This document shows positions 1 to 8,185 of a stretch of 64,000 nt of DNA, piece after piece. Source of the DNA: Silvimonas amylolytica (GTDB lineage: Bacteria > Pseudomonadota > Gammaproteobacteria > Burkholderiales > Chitinibacteraceae); contig NZ_BMLY01000008.1 of assembly GCF_014645555.1 (NCBI RefSeq), positions 103,535 to 167,534 of the forward strand, written 5' to 3'. The notes under the pieces were generated by a model. The model was not told the origin of the DNA, did not search any database, and saw nothing but the letters and a program-made list of their open reading frames with translations. The position numbers were made by a program, and so were the translations under genes. Positions within the stretch are counted from its first letter, which is position 1. Each line of letters opens with the position of its first letter.

Positions 1-1
1 G

Positions 2-427
2 CTGAATGCCGTGCAAACGCGGGTGGCGGAAGTCATTCTGGATGAGGTGGCCAACTCGCGACCAGAAGCACTGGGTTTACTGCAACCGGCAGACGCGCGC
101 CTGATACGCATTGCCGATACGCTGGCAGCCGACCTGTCCAACAGCCGCAATCTGGAAGACTGGGCCGCCTGGGCCGGTTTGTCGCCCAGAACGCTCAGCC
201 GACACTGGTGGGCCGAGACAGGCATGACCTTTGCGCAATGGCGGCAACAAGCGCGCCTGTTGCGGGCACTGGAGCTGATTGCAGATCGGGTTCCGGTGAC
301 CAACATCGCGCTGGAGTTGGGTTATGACAACGTCAGCGCGTTTATCGAGATGTTTCGCCGTGCATTGGGCACCACGCCGGGCAGGTATCTGGCCGCAGAA
401 ACGGCAGCACAGGCAACCGCCCGCTAG
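2..427 (+). CDS. AraC-family transcriptional regulator, C-terminal part (5' end outside window)
   Basis: The reading frame is open to the left edge, so only the last ~140 residues are visible and the GTG at 11 is probably internal. The visible part holds the two helix-turn-helix units of an AraC/XylS DNA-binding domain: a first helix pair around WAAWAGLSPRTLSRHW, then the conserved second unit with IALELGYDNVSAFIEMFRRALGTTPGRY. The shape resembles NimR/YqhC-type AraC proteins, whose N-terminal cupin senses a small molecule. It reads toward the DUF2946/TonB receptor pair and could control it, but a Fur-like site lies between them and the first half is missing, so no ligand can be proposed. Confidence 0.85.
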   Translation: MNAVQTRVAEVILDEVANSRPEALGLLQPADARLIRIADTLAADLSNSRNLEDWAAWAGLSPRTLSRHWWAETGMTFAQWRQQARLLRALELIADRVPVTNIALELGYDNVSAFIEMFRRALGTTPGRYLAAETAAQATAR

Positions 428-474
428 CTGCGGGCGCGGCGGTTTCGCCACAGCACAGGCAATATCGTTTCAAA

Positions 475-489
475 AGAGAGTCATTCTCA
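475..489 (+). promoter_or_regulatory. Fur-box-like operator
   Basis: The 15-mer AGAGAGTCATTCTCA matches the 7-1-7 Fur consensus TGATAATnATTATCA at 11 of 14 arm positions. It lies ~85 nt before the DUF2946 start and upstream of the TonB-dependent receptor, the usual context for iron repression. The assignment rests on the motif match by eye only. Confidence 0.5.
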
Positions 490-573
490 TTTATATTGCG
501 GGCGTTGCTTCGCCCCTGAAGTACGGTTTTTCTACTTTTTCAGGCTATGTGAACACTTCACGCAGCCCACCCC

Positions 574-954
574 ATGAACCTTCGCACCCGCAAACTGCTT
601 GCTGTCTGGCTCGGCCTGATCGCCATGAGCCTGTTTGTGCTGGCCCCTGTGGTCAGCCAACTGCTTATGGCCGGCCGCAGCACGCCCATGGCCGTGGCGA
701 TGTGTTCCGTGGTCAGCCCGCACAGCGAACAGTTGCTTGATCATGGCACCAGCCCGGATGCCATGGCTGCGTGTGACTACTGCACCTTGCAGGCTACGCA
801 TCTGCTGCTGCCCACCCTGCCGCATGTGGCGCCCTCAGCGGTGCCCCTGGTGGCCGTGCTGCAGTTGCCGCACCTGCGGGTACGGGCCATTGAGCCCGCA
901 GTGTTCCCGCTGGCGCGCACGCGCGCCCCTCCTCACGCCTCTGCATTGATCTGA
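574..954 (+). CDS. DUF2946 family small membrane/exported protein
   Basis: A 126-residue protein with an N-terminal hydrophobic segment (about residues 8-32), a short polar stretch, and the cysteine pair of DUF2946 proteins (CDYC, about residues 68-71) followed by a second hydrophobic stretch. Members of this family are small, poorly characterised inner-membrane or periplasmic proteins that often sit next to TonB-dependent metal receptors, in several genomes next to copper-related genes. Here the gene lies 75 nt before a TonB-dependent receptor on the same strand and behind a Fur-like site, so the two are probably one transcript. The Cys-x-x-Cys pair may bind metal or be redox active. Biochemical function is not known. 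Confidence 0.75.
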   Translation: MNLRTRKLLAVWLGLIAMSLFVLAPVVSQLLMAGRSTPMAVAMCSVVSPHSEQLLDHGTSPDAMAACDYCTLQATHLLLPTLPHVAPSAVPLVAVLQLPHLRVRAIEPAVFPLARTRAPPHASALI

Positions 955-1029
955 CCTTTTACCGGCCAGTGAGCCCGCCCATGCCGCGCGGTCTGCTGGC
1001 TGCCGGTTATTTTTTGCAGAGAACCCCAT

Positions 1030-3384
1030 ATGTTTACTTCGCAATCCATCCGTCCGGGTGCGTACCGTCACGCCCCGACATTACTGGCGCTCGCGCTTGG
1101 TAGCCTGACTCTGAACGTGCTTGCCGACGACTCCGCCACGCTGACCCGCATTGATGTCACCGGCCAGCAATCCTGGGCGGAGCAACATCAGTTGCCACAG
1201 ACCACGGCCAGCGTCACCCGTAAAGACATCAGTACATCCATCAACGCTACGGATACTGAAGACGCGCTCAAGTACATGCCATCCGTGCTGGTACGCAAAC
1301 GTTTCATTGGCGATACCCAAGCCCCAATGGCCACGCGGACAACCGGTATCAATGCCAGCGCCCGCAGCCTGATTTACGCTGATGGCCTCTTGCTATCCAC
1401 CCTGATCAACAACAATAACGGCAACGGATCGCCACAGTGGTTCATGGTCACGCCAGACCAGATCGACCGCATTGACGTCATGTACGGCCCGTTTGCAGCA
1501 CAGTTTCCGGGCAATTCCTGGGGCGCGGTGACGCAGATCACCACGCGTATGCCGACCAGACTGGAAGGCAGCGTGGATGTCTCCGTCAGTACACAACCTT
1601 TCAAGCTGTACGGCTACAGCAGCACGGAGCCCGCCGAGCAATACAGCGCCAATATTGGCAACCGCAGTGGCGATTGGTCATGGTGGCTCTCTGCCAGCCA
1701 CCTCGATAGCTTTAGCCAGCCGCTGAGCTTTGCCACAGTCAGCCAGTCCATCACGCCGGCCAGCAGCAACTTGCCGGTGGTGACCGGCGCTTATGCAGAC
1801 CACAACCGCACAGGGGGAGCCATTCAGGTATTTGGTGCGGGCAACCTGGTCCATACCTTGCAAGACAACGCCAGCCTGAAGCTGGCTTATGACTTCCCGA
1901 CCGATGTGCGCGCGCTGTACACCCTGGGCTATTGGCAGAACAGCAGTAAAGCCACGGCGCAAAGCTGGCTACAAACGGCCGAGGGCACGCCGTACTATGG
2001 AGCCAGTAGTGGCAGCATCAACCTGGGCGGTTATGCGTATTCAGCCAGCAGCCTCGCCGGCCAGTTCTCCAGCAACAATGTGGAGCAGCAGCATCTGATG
2101 CAGGGCCTCACCGTTGGCACACGTCACCCGGGTGTGTTCGATTGGCAAGTGGCGATCAGCCAGTTCACTTATCTGGAAGACGAAAGCCGCCTTTCCACCG
2201 GCCTCTACCCCGCAGCCCTCAGTGGCGGGCCGGGCCGCACCACCGATATGCAAGGTACCGGCTGGGTGACCGGCGACGTGCAAGGGATATGGCGGCCCGA
2301 TGGCCCGGGTGGCACGCACGCCTTCAGCGCAGGCGTGCATGCCGATCAGTTCAAACTGTCCAGCCCGACGTACACCACCAGCAACTGGGTCTCTGGCGAC
2401 AACGGCGCGCTGTATGGCAATGCGCTTGGCAAGACGCGTACCAGCGCGTTCTGGGCGCAAGATGTCTGGCGTCTGGCGCCAGACCTCTCTGCAACGCTGG
2501 GTCTGCGTTATGAACAATGGCACGCATTTGACGGCTACAACTTCGCCACCACCAGCAAAGGTACGGGCATCGGCATCAACCAGCCAGGCGTGACAGATAG
2601 CGGGTTTTCGCCCAAGTTCTCGATGACCTGGGCAGCCAGCGAAGCCTGGACAGTCACGGGGTCGTTTGGCAAAGCACTGCGTTTCCCAACGGTGGGAGAG
2701 TTATATCAAAGCGTGCAGACCGGTACGACCTATGTACAAGCCAATCCGTATCTGAAACCGGAAAGCGTGCTGTCGGGTGAGCTTGCTATCGTGCGCGATA
2801 CCGGGAATGGTCCGCTGCGCTTGTCCGTGTTTGATGAGTCCGTCTCTGATGCACTGATCTCGCAAACCGCCAATATCGCCGGCTACGCCACACCCGTGTC
2901 ATTCACACAAAATGTGACCCGCACGCGGGAAACGGGGGTGGAACTGGCGCTGGATCAAGATCACGTGTTTGTGCGGCCACTCTCGCTCTCTGGCAGTGTG
3001 ACCTGGGCGGATAGCCGCATCGTGGCCGATGACGGTTTTGTATCAACCACACCCGGCAGTAGCGCAGTAGGCAAGCAGGTGCCGTATATCCCGACCTGGC
3101 GCGCCACGCTGGCAGGCACCTGGCACTTTGATGAACGGCTGGCAGCCACTCTGGCGGGCCGATACAGCTCACGGATGTATGCCACCGTGGACAACAGCGA
3201 TGTCAACGCATCCACCTATCAAGGCTTTGACCAGTTTCTGGTACTGGATGCACGCCTGGCGTGGCAGATCGACACCCACTGGCAAGGCGCTGTCGGTATC
3301 GACAACCTGAACAACCGCAAGTACTTCCTGTATCACCCGTTCCCGCAACGTACTTTCTATGCGCAACTGAAATACGCACTGTGA
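1030..3384 (+). CDS. TonB-dependent outer-membrane receptor
   Basis: 784 residues, a normal length for a TonB-dependent transporter. A signal peptide (about residues 1-32) is followed by a TonB-box-like segment (TLTRIDVTGQ) and a plug domain (about residues 55-170) with PSVLVRKRF and the VMYGPFAAQFPG segment. The 22-strand barrel ends in the C-terminal phenylalanine-rich strand (TFYAQLKYAL). It would import a scarce metal chelate or other ligand across the outer membrane using TonB-ExbBD energy. The partner DUF2946 gene and the Fur-like site upstream favour an iron or other metal ligand, but no residue visible here identifies the substrate. The ATG at 1030 is fixed by the signal peptide. Confidence 0.9.
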   Translation: MFTSQSIRPGAYRHAPTLLALALGSLTLNVLADDSATLTRIDVTGQQSWAEQHQLPQTTASVTRKDISTSINATDTEDALKYMPSVLVRKRFIGDTQAPMATRTTGINASARSLIYADGLLLSTLINNNNGNGSPQWFMVTPDQIDRIDVMYGPFAAQFPGNSWGAVTQITTRMPTRLEGSVDVSVSTQPFKLYGYSSTEPAEQYSANIGNRSGDWSWWLSASHLDSFSQPLSFATVSQSITPASSNLPVVTGAYADHNRTGGAIQVFGAGNLVHTLQDNASLKLAYDFPTDVRALYTLGYWQNSSKATAQSWLQTAEGTPYYGASSGSINLGGYAYSASSLAGQFSSNNVEQQHLMQGLTVGTRHPGVFDWQVAISQFTYLEDESRLSTGLYPAALSGGPGRTTDMQGTGWVTGDVQGIWRPDGPGGTHAFSAGVHADQFKLSSPTYTTSNWVSGDNGALYGNALGKTRTSAFWAQDVWRLAPDLSATLGLRYEQWHAFDGYNFATTSKGTGIGINQPGVTDSGFSPKFSMTWAASEAWTVTGSFGKALRFPTVGELYQSVQTGTTYVQANPYLKPESVLSGELAIVRDTGNGPLRLSVFDESVSDALISQTANIAGYATPVSFTQNVTRTRETGVELALDQDHVFVRPLSLSGSVTWADSRIVADDGFVSTTPGSSAVGKQVPYIPTWRATLAGTWHFDERLAATLAGRYSSRMYATVDNSDVNASTYQGFDQFLVLDARLAWQIDTHWQGAVGIDNLNNRKYFLYHPFPQRTFYAQLKYAL

Positions 3385-3388
3385 CCCA

Positions 3389-3421
3389 GGCCGGCCGGCC
3401 GTGCATGCGGGCCGGCCGGCC
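3389..3421. terminator. GC-rich stem-loop after the receptor gene
   Basis: GGCCGGCCGGCC is repeated as its own reverse complement around a short GTGCATGC spacer, immediately after the receptor stop codon. It could fold into a very stable hairpin on either strand. There is no T tract, so it may act as an mRNA 3' barrier rather than a classical intrinsic terminator. Confidence 0.4.
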
Positions 3422-3552
3422 CACAGGGCAAGGTACATCCACTCGTCCAGCAACAATTGCTGTGGCTAAAAGGGCGCAGCCAACCCGATTGCCTGCATTG
3501 CCTTGCAGGCCGGCGGATAACCCTGAATAACAACAGCCTCCGCACACCCTGC

Positions 3553-3579
3553 AGCCTTCCTTGCGAAGGCTTTTTTTTT
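3553..3579 (+). terminator. Intrinsic (rho-independent) terminator
   Basis: A 7-bp stem AGCCTTC / GAAGGCT with a 5-nt loop is followed by nine T residues. It lies between the two receptor genes. The 168 nt between the first receptor's stop and this hairpin hold no convincing gene. Confidence 0.85.
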
Positions 3580-3591
3580 GCCCCTTCATTT

Positions 3592-3654
3592 TGCAACAAT
3601 GTTGCATTTTGTATTTATTCCGGTAGCATGCGCGGCAAATGCAACATTGTTGCA
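3592..3654 (+). promoter_or_regulatory. Pair of 15-bp dyads (operator candidates)
   Basis: TGCAACAATGTTGCA (3592-3606) and TGCAACATTGTTGCA (3640-3654) are perfect 7-1-7 inverted repeats that differ only at the central base. Their centres are 48 bp apart, upstream of the second TonB receptor. A1-T rich promoter-like sequence (TATTTA near 3612-3617) lies between them. Twin dyads of this size suit a dimeric repressor of the Fur/Zur class or another metalloregulator. The consensus does not match classical Fur boxes, so the regulator is left open. Confidence 0.6.
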
Positions 3655-3700
3655 AATTCGGTTTCGCCATCCCCGGCATCATCAAAGAGAGAGCAAATCC

Positions 3701-5842
3701 ATGTTCCCGTTCCCCTTGCGCCCGCTGGCCCTGCTGCTGGCCGGTTTGTCGTTGCCCCAAATTGCGCAGGCTGACACCGCAGCCGCCGATGCTGATTTGC
3801 CCAGCCTCACCGTCACGGCAGAGCGTTTAAAAAATGCACGGATCGAGCTGTCACCCGATGTCGGCACCACGGTCTATCACATCGATCGCAGCACCATCGA
3901 CAGCTTCGGCCGTGGCGATGCCGCCTCGTTCGACCAGATTCTGCTGCGCTTGCCAGGCGTGGATGCAGACTCAAAAGGCTCGGGTTCATTGCATGTGCGG
4001 GATGATCACGGCAACGTGCAATACCGCGTGGATGGCGTGCAATTGCCCGAGGCGATCTCCGGCTTTGGCTCGGCATTTGATACGCGTTATGTGGATAGCC
4101 TGGATTTCCTGACCGGCGCACTGCCCGCCCAGTACGGCTTGCGTACGGCAGGCGTGGTGGACATCCAGACGCGTTCTGGCCCCATCACGCCGGGTGGCCG
4201 CGTGGGGGTGGAAGTGGGCAGCAACGATACCTTCGCGCCCAGCGCCGCCCTGTTTGGCAGTGCCGGACGGCTTAACTACTACGTGTCTGGCAGTTATCTG
4301 ACCAGTTCTGCCGGGCTGGAAAACCCGCAGCCCACACGTGACCCGCTGCATGACGACACCTGGCAATCGCGCAGCTTTGGCAATTTCCAATACTTTGTGG
4401 ATGACCAAACTCGTGTCGGTTTGCTGTTTGGCACCTACAACGGGCGCTATGAAATCCCGGCCAATCCGGATCAAGACCCGGCCTATGCCCTGGCCGGCGT
4501 GAGCGATCCTGCCACTGGGTTCAACACCTATCCATCCAGCCAGGTGGATGAGCGCCAGCGCGAGGTCAACCGCTTTGTCGCACTGTCTTTGCAACAAAGC
4601 TTTGAAGCGGTCGATTACCAGCTGTCCGTCTTCCACCAGTATTCAGATCTGCACTTCTATCCAGACCAGATTGGCGATCTGGTCTACAACGGCGTCGCCT
4701 CTGATACCTTCCGCTCCAATTCTGCCAATGGTGTACAACTGGATGCCGCCTGGCGCATCAACCCCGCACACACGCTGCGGGCAGGCACCCAATTGCAACG
4801 CCAGGGGACGGCCAGCAACAACACCGTATCGGTCTTTGCGGTGGATGAAGATGGCACGCAAACCAGCAACGCCCCCACCACCGTCATCGATAACAGCAGC
4901 AAAACCGGTAGCCTGGTGAGCGTGTACGCGCAAGATGAATGGCGGATCAACCCGGCGTTCACGCTCAATTACGGGCTGCGGTTTGATGAAGTTTCCGCGT
5001 TCACCCAGGAACACCAGTTCAGCCCCCGTATCAACCTGGCCTGGCAAGCCAGTGATAACACGCTGATCCACGCCGGTTATTCGCGTTATTTCACGCCGCC
5101 GCCGCAAGAGCTGGCGGCGCAATCGAGCATTGATCTGTACAACGGCACCACCAACCAGCCTGCGGTATCGACTTCGGATAGCGTCAAGGCAGAGCGCACG
5201 CATTACTTTGATGTGGGCGCCAGCCACAAACTCACACCGGCACTCACCATTGCGCTGGATGCCTACTACAAGCGCATCAAAAACCTGCTCGATGAAGGCC
5301 AGTTTGGCCAGGCGTTGATCCTCTCCCCCTTCAATTATGCAGAGGGCTATGCGCGCGGGGTGGAGTTCTCGGCCACCTACGGCAGCGGGCCATGGAATGG
5401 CTATCTGAACGTGGCGTACCAGAAAGCCCAGGGCAAGAACATTGTGTCCGGCCAGTCTTTGTTTGATCCGGATGAGCTGGCCTGGATTGCCAACCACAAT
5501 ATCTACCTGGACCACGACCAGACCTGGACGGCGTCATCTGGCGTCGGCTATCGGTTTGGGCAGAACCTGGTCAGTGGTGACATGTTGTTTGGCAGTGGCC
5601 TGCGCCGTACACCGGGCGGCGGCGCGCCCAACAGCGCCTCGCTGCCTTCGTACACCGTATTCAACACCACCTATACGCATACCTGGAAAACCGCCAGCAA
5701 TTTGCAGATTGAAGGGCGACTGGCGTTGCTCAATGTGTTTGATCACGTTTACCTGCTGCGAGACGGCACCGGCGTGGGCGTCGGCGCCCCGCAATACGGC
5801 GCGCGGCGCAGCGTGTTTGGTAGTGTGACAACGACGTTCTGA
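3701..5842 (+). CDS. TonB-dependent outer-membrane receptor (second)
   Basis: 713 residues from the ATG at 3701, chosen because a purine-rich ribosome-binding stretch (AAGAGAGAG) precedes it and a signal peptide ending QIAQA follows. An open frame continues upstream to 3578 but crosses the dyad operators. After the signal peptide come a TonB-box-like segment (LPSLTVTAERL), a plug (about residues 50-165, with LPGVDADSKGSGSLHVRD and YRVDGVQLPE) and a barrel ending in SVFGSVTTTF. It should import a ligand across the outer membrane with TonB energy. The gene stands alone behind two identical dyads, which suggests control by a metal-sensing repressor. Ligand unknown; a zinc, haem or siderophore substrate would fit equally well. 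Confidence 0.9.
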   Translation: MFPFPLRPLALLLAGLSLPQIAQADTAAADADLPSLTVTAERLKNARIELSPDVGTTVYHIDRSTIDSFGRGDAASFDQILLRLPGVDADSKGSGSLHVRDDHGNVQYRVDGVQLPEAISGFGSAFDTRYVDSLDFLTGALPAQYGLRTAGVVDIQTRSGPITPGGRVGVEVGSNDTFAPSAALFGSAGRLNYYVSGSYLTSSAGLENPQPTRDPLHDDTWQSRSFGNFQYFVDDQTRVGLLFGTYNGRYEIPANPDQDPAYALAGVSDPATGFNTYPSSQVDERQREVNRFVALSLQQSFEAVDYQLSVFHQYSDLHFYPDQIGDLVYNGVASDTFRSNSANGVQLDAAWRINPAHTLRAGTQLQRQGTASNNTVSVFAVDEDGTQTSNAPTTVIDNSSKTGSLVSVYAQDEWRINPAFTLNYGLRFDEVSAFTQEHQFSPRINLAWQASDNTLIHAGYSRYFTPPPQELAAQSSIDLYNGTTNQPAVSTSDSVKAERTHYFDVGASHKLTPALTIALDAYYKRIKNLLDEGQFGQALILSPFNYAEGYARGVEFSATYGSGPWNGYLNVAYQKAQGKNIVSGQSLFDPDELAWIANHNIYLDHDQTWTASSGVGYRFGQNLVSGDMLFGSGLRRTPGGGAPNSASLPSYTVFNTTYTHTWKTASNLQIEGRLALLNVFDHVYLLRDGTGVGVGAPQYGARRSVFGSVTTTF

Positions 5843-5970
5843 TGATGTAATGGCACCAACCCGCCGGATGAAACAATCTGGCGGGCCAGCCTCGCTGCAA
5901 AAACAATCAGGCTGGTAGACTGCGTGCTGCCCGTCGCACATCCAATGCTAATGGTTCAGTCCCCCCGAAA

Positions 5971-7161
5971 ATGAAGCCTGATCGTATTCGTCCCGTCGCG
6001 CTGTTGAGCGCACTTGTTTTTGGCTTGGCTCTTCATACGGCGTGGGGCCAACCCGCTGCGCCTGCCGCCGCAAATACTGGTGCAGCCTGCGCCCCTGGCG
6101 CAACGGAAGGCGACTGCGGCCCCTGGCATTTCGCCGGCAAGTTGCTGCCCGCCCCATTCCCGTTGCCCGCCAAAGCGAAGGACTATCTGCGTATCGGCGC
6201 TAACCATGATGCGGCCATGATCGGCGTGAATATGCGCTGGCAATGGCAGAGCGCTCAATCAGGGGCCGGGAATCCACTCATGCGTTGTACTGCGTCCACC
6301 CGTGAATGCCAGACAGCCAAGATCTTTGCATCCAGCGAGGTGGCGCATGTGCAGGCAGAACACCAGGGCGTATGGACTGCAGAGATTGAACAATATGCGG
6401 CCGACAATCTGGACAGCCGGTGGTCTACCTTTGCCAGTTCAGCCGATCAAGGCACAACCTGGTCACCTGTCCCACTGCCCGTGTCGTGCACCGGCCCGGT
6501 CAGCTGCTCGCTTCATCCCGAAAGCGGGACTCACTATTTCCTCCTGGCCAGCACATATCATCAGGACGCGAAACCTGACTTCACCACGCAAGTGCTAGAG
6601 ACGCAGGATGGAGGAAAAAGCTGGGTCGATGCACTGCCCCACACCCGATTGAATGTCGGCCAGTCTCTGGTCCACGTCGCTGGCCGGACCATTATCTATG
6701 TAGAAGGCGAACATCCCGCGCTGATTCATGCCATCGTGTTGCCGTACGCGCCAGAGCGGGACAGCGTCGTCGCTACATTGCCTCCTGACGGGCGCATATT
6801 GCAATCCATTCAGGATGATGGGCGTACCGGCTACCTGCTGCACGTGCCCGACAACGAAACCGAACCGGGCACCCTGTTTGCAGTCAAGCGCGATGCAATC
6901 AGCGCGATACGCAAGCAACCAGGCCTGATTGCGCGTTTTCGGGCGACACCCGGGTTGCTCTTGATTGATACCGTAGACAAAACAGACATTGCCAAAAGCG
7001 CGGCCGATTTCCGGCATACCCTGCATACCAGCACCGACCATGGCGCAACGTGGCGCGACTACGTGTTGCCCGATGCGCTCAGCAATAGCGTTTATACCGT
7101 TGTCGGCGGCCGTATCTGGCTAGCAACGCCCACTGCAGTGTATTACCTGGACCCGAACTGA
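5971..7161 (+). CDS. Exported protein with Asp-box (BNR/sialidase-like) repeats
   Basis: 396 residues with a signal peptide (about 1-26, cleavage after TAWG). Three Asp-box motifs (S/T-x-D-x-G-x-T/S-W) can be read near residues 157-164 (SADQGTTW), 211-218 (TQDGGKSW) and 354-361 (STDHGATW). They mark beta-hairpin turns of a propeller fold as in sialidases and photosystem-assembly proteins, so a periplasmic six- or seven-bladed propeller is likely. Cysteine pairs at the N-terminal region suggest disulfides. No sialidase arginine triad or FRIP motif is evident, so enzyme activity is not claimed. It follows the second receptor by 128 nt but has no obvious ribosome-binding site. Function not recognised. 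Confidence 0.65.
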   Translation: MKPDRIRPVALLSALVFGLALHTAWGQPAAPAAANTGAACAPGATEGDCGPWHFAGKLLPAPFPLPAKAKDYLRIGANHDAAMIGVNMRWQWQSAQSGAGNPLMRCTASTRECQTAKIFASSEVAHVQAEHQGVWTAEIEQYAADNLDSRWSTFASSADQGTTWSPVPLPVSCTGPVSCSLHPESGTHYFLLASTYHQDAKPDFTTQVLETQDGGKSWVDALPHTRLNVGQSLVHVAGRTIIYVEGEHPALIHAIVLPYAPERDSVVATLPPDGRILQSIQDDGRTGYLLHVPDNETEPGTLFAVKRDAISAIRKQPGLIARFRATPGLLLIDTVDKTDIAKSAADFRHTLHTSTDHGATWRDYVLPDALSNSVYTVVGGRIWLATPTAVYYLDPN

Positions 7162-7200
7162 GCCAACGGCGCCTCGCTGCCAATGCGGGGTGCCTTCTGT

Positions 7201-8103
7201 TCACAATCTGACCTTTTCCACCAGAAAATCCAGCAGCGCCCGCACCCGCAATGGCAAGTAACCACCCTGCCCGACAAACACGGCGTGGACTTCTTCTTCA
7301 TCGCCCGGGTTAGCGTGCTCCAGCACCGGCACGAGCCGCCCTGCGGCGATGTCATCCTGCACCTGAAACGCCGCCAGCCGCGCCAGGCCCAAGCCAGCCA
7401 GTGCCAGATGACGCAGTGCTTCGCCGTCACTGGCTTGCGCGTTGCCGGTCACCGGCAGGATGAGGTCTTCACCTTCATACCGCAGTGGCCAGCCGGATTG
7501 GGCGCGCGCGTAATTGGCGCCCAGGCGGTTGTGTGCCAGCAACTCATCCGGCGTGGTGGGTGTGCCACAGCGGGCCAGGTAGTCTGGCGCACCGACGATC
7601 ATCATGCGGGTCTGGCCCAGCTTGCGGGCGGTGAGGCTGGATGATTTGAGCGGCCCGGCACGAACCGCCACATCTGTGCGCTGCTCCAGGATGTCCACCA
7701 CTTCATCGGTCAGAACAATATCCAGCGTGACATCCGGGTATTGCGCCAGAAACTGCGGCACCAGCGGTAACAGAAAGTGATGGCCGAATGGCACGTTGGC
7801 GTTGATCCGCACACGTCCGCGCGGGGTGCTGTGGCTGCTGGCGCAACGTTCGGCTTCTTCCAGATCAGCCAGTACGCGAATGCCGCGCTCGTAAAACACA
7901 CAGCCTTCGGGTGTCAGTTGCAACTGGCGGGTGGAACGGTTGATCAGCCGCGCACCCAGCCGTTGTTCAAGCCGCGAGACCAGCTTGCTGACGGCCGATG
8001 GGGTCATGTTGCAGGCGCGGGCAGCGGCAGAGAAACCGCCGAGTTCGATCACGCGGACAAAAACTTCCATTTCGCCGGCGCGGTTGATATCCAGTCTGGC
8101 CAT
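7201..8103 (-). CDS. LysR-family transcriptional regulator
   Basis: 300 residues. The N-terminal winged helix-turn-helix (about residues 8-65; FSAAARACNMTPSAVSKLVSRLEQRLG) is typical of LysR proteins, and the rest is the two-lobed periplasmic-binding-like effector domain. The sequence (RVRINANVPFGHHFLLPLVPQFLAQYP) belongs to the large CrgA/DmlR-like subgroup. It is divergent from the SGNH hydrolase gene with an 82-nt gap, the classical arrangement for a LysR protein that controls its neighbour and itself. Effector unknown. Confidence 0.9.
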   Translation of the reverse strand: MARLDINRAGEMEVFVRVIELGGFSAAARACNMTPSAVSKLVSRLEQRLGARLINRSTRQLQLTPEGCVFYERGIRVLADLEEAERCASSHSTPRGRVRINANVPFGHHFLLPLVPQFLAQYPDVTLDIVLTDEVVDILEQRTDVAVRAGPLKSSSLTARKLGQTRMMIVGAPDYLARCGTPTTPDELLAHNRLGANYARAQSGWPLRYEGEDLILPVTGNAQASDGEALRHLALAGLGLARLAAFQVQDDIAAGRLVPVLEHANPGDEEEVHAVFVGQGGYLPLRVRALLDFLVEKVRL

Positions 8104-8185
8104 GAATTGACGTCACAAATGTTGTTCCTGCGAAGAGTCTAGTTCATTCATGTCGTTGATTTCATCATTGAGTCACCTTTAAACG

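Noticed and set aside
4643..5515. A 290-residue minus-strand frame over the second TonB receptor
   Set aside because: Shadow frame; the sense strand encodes a typical receptor barrel.
5860..5885. Terminator after the second TonB receptor (CCCGCC/GGCGGG)
   Set aside because: Only a 6-bp stem with a 14-nt loop and no T tract.
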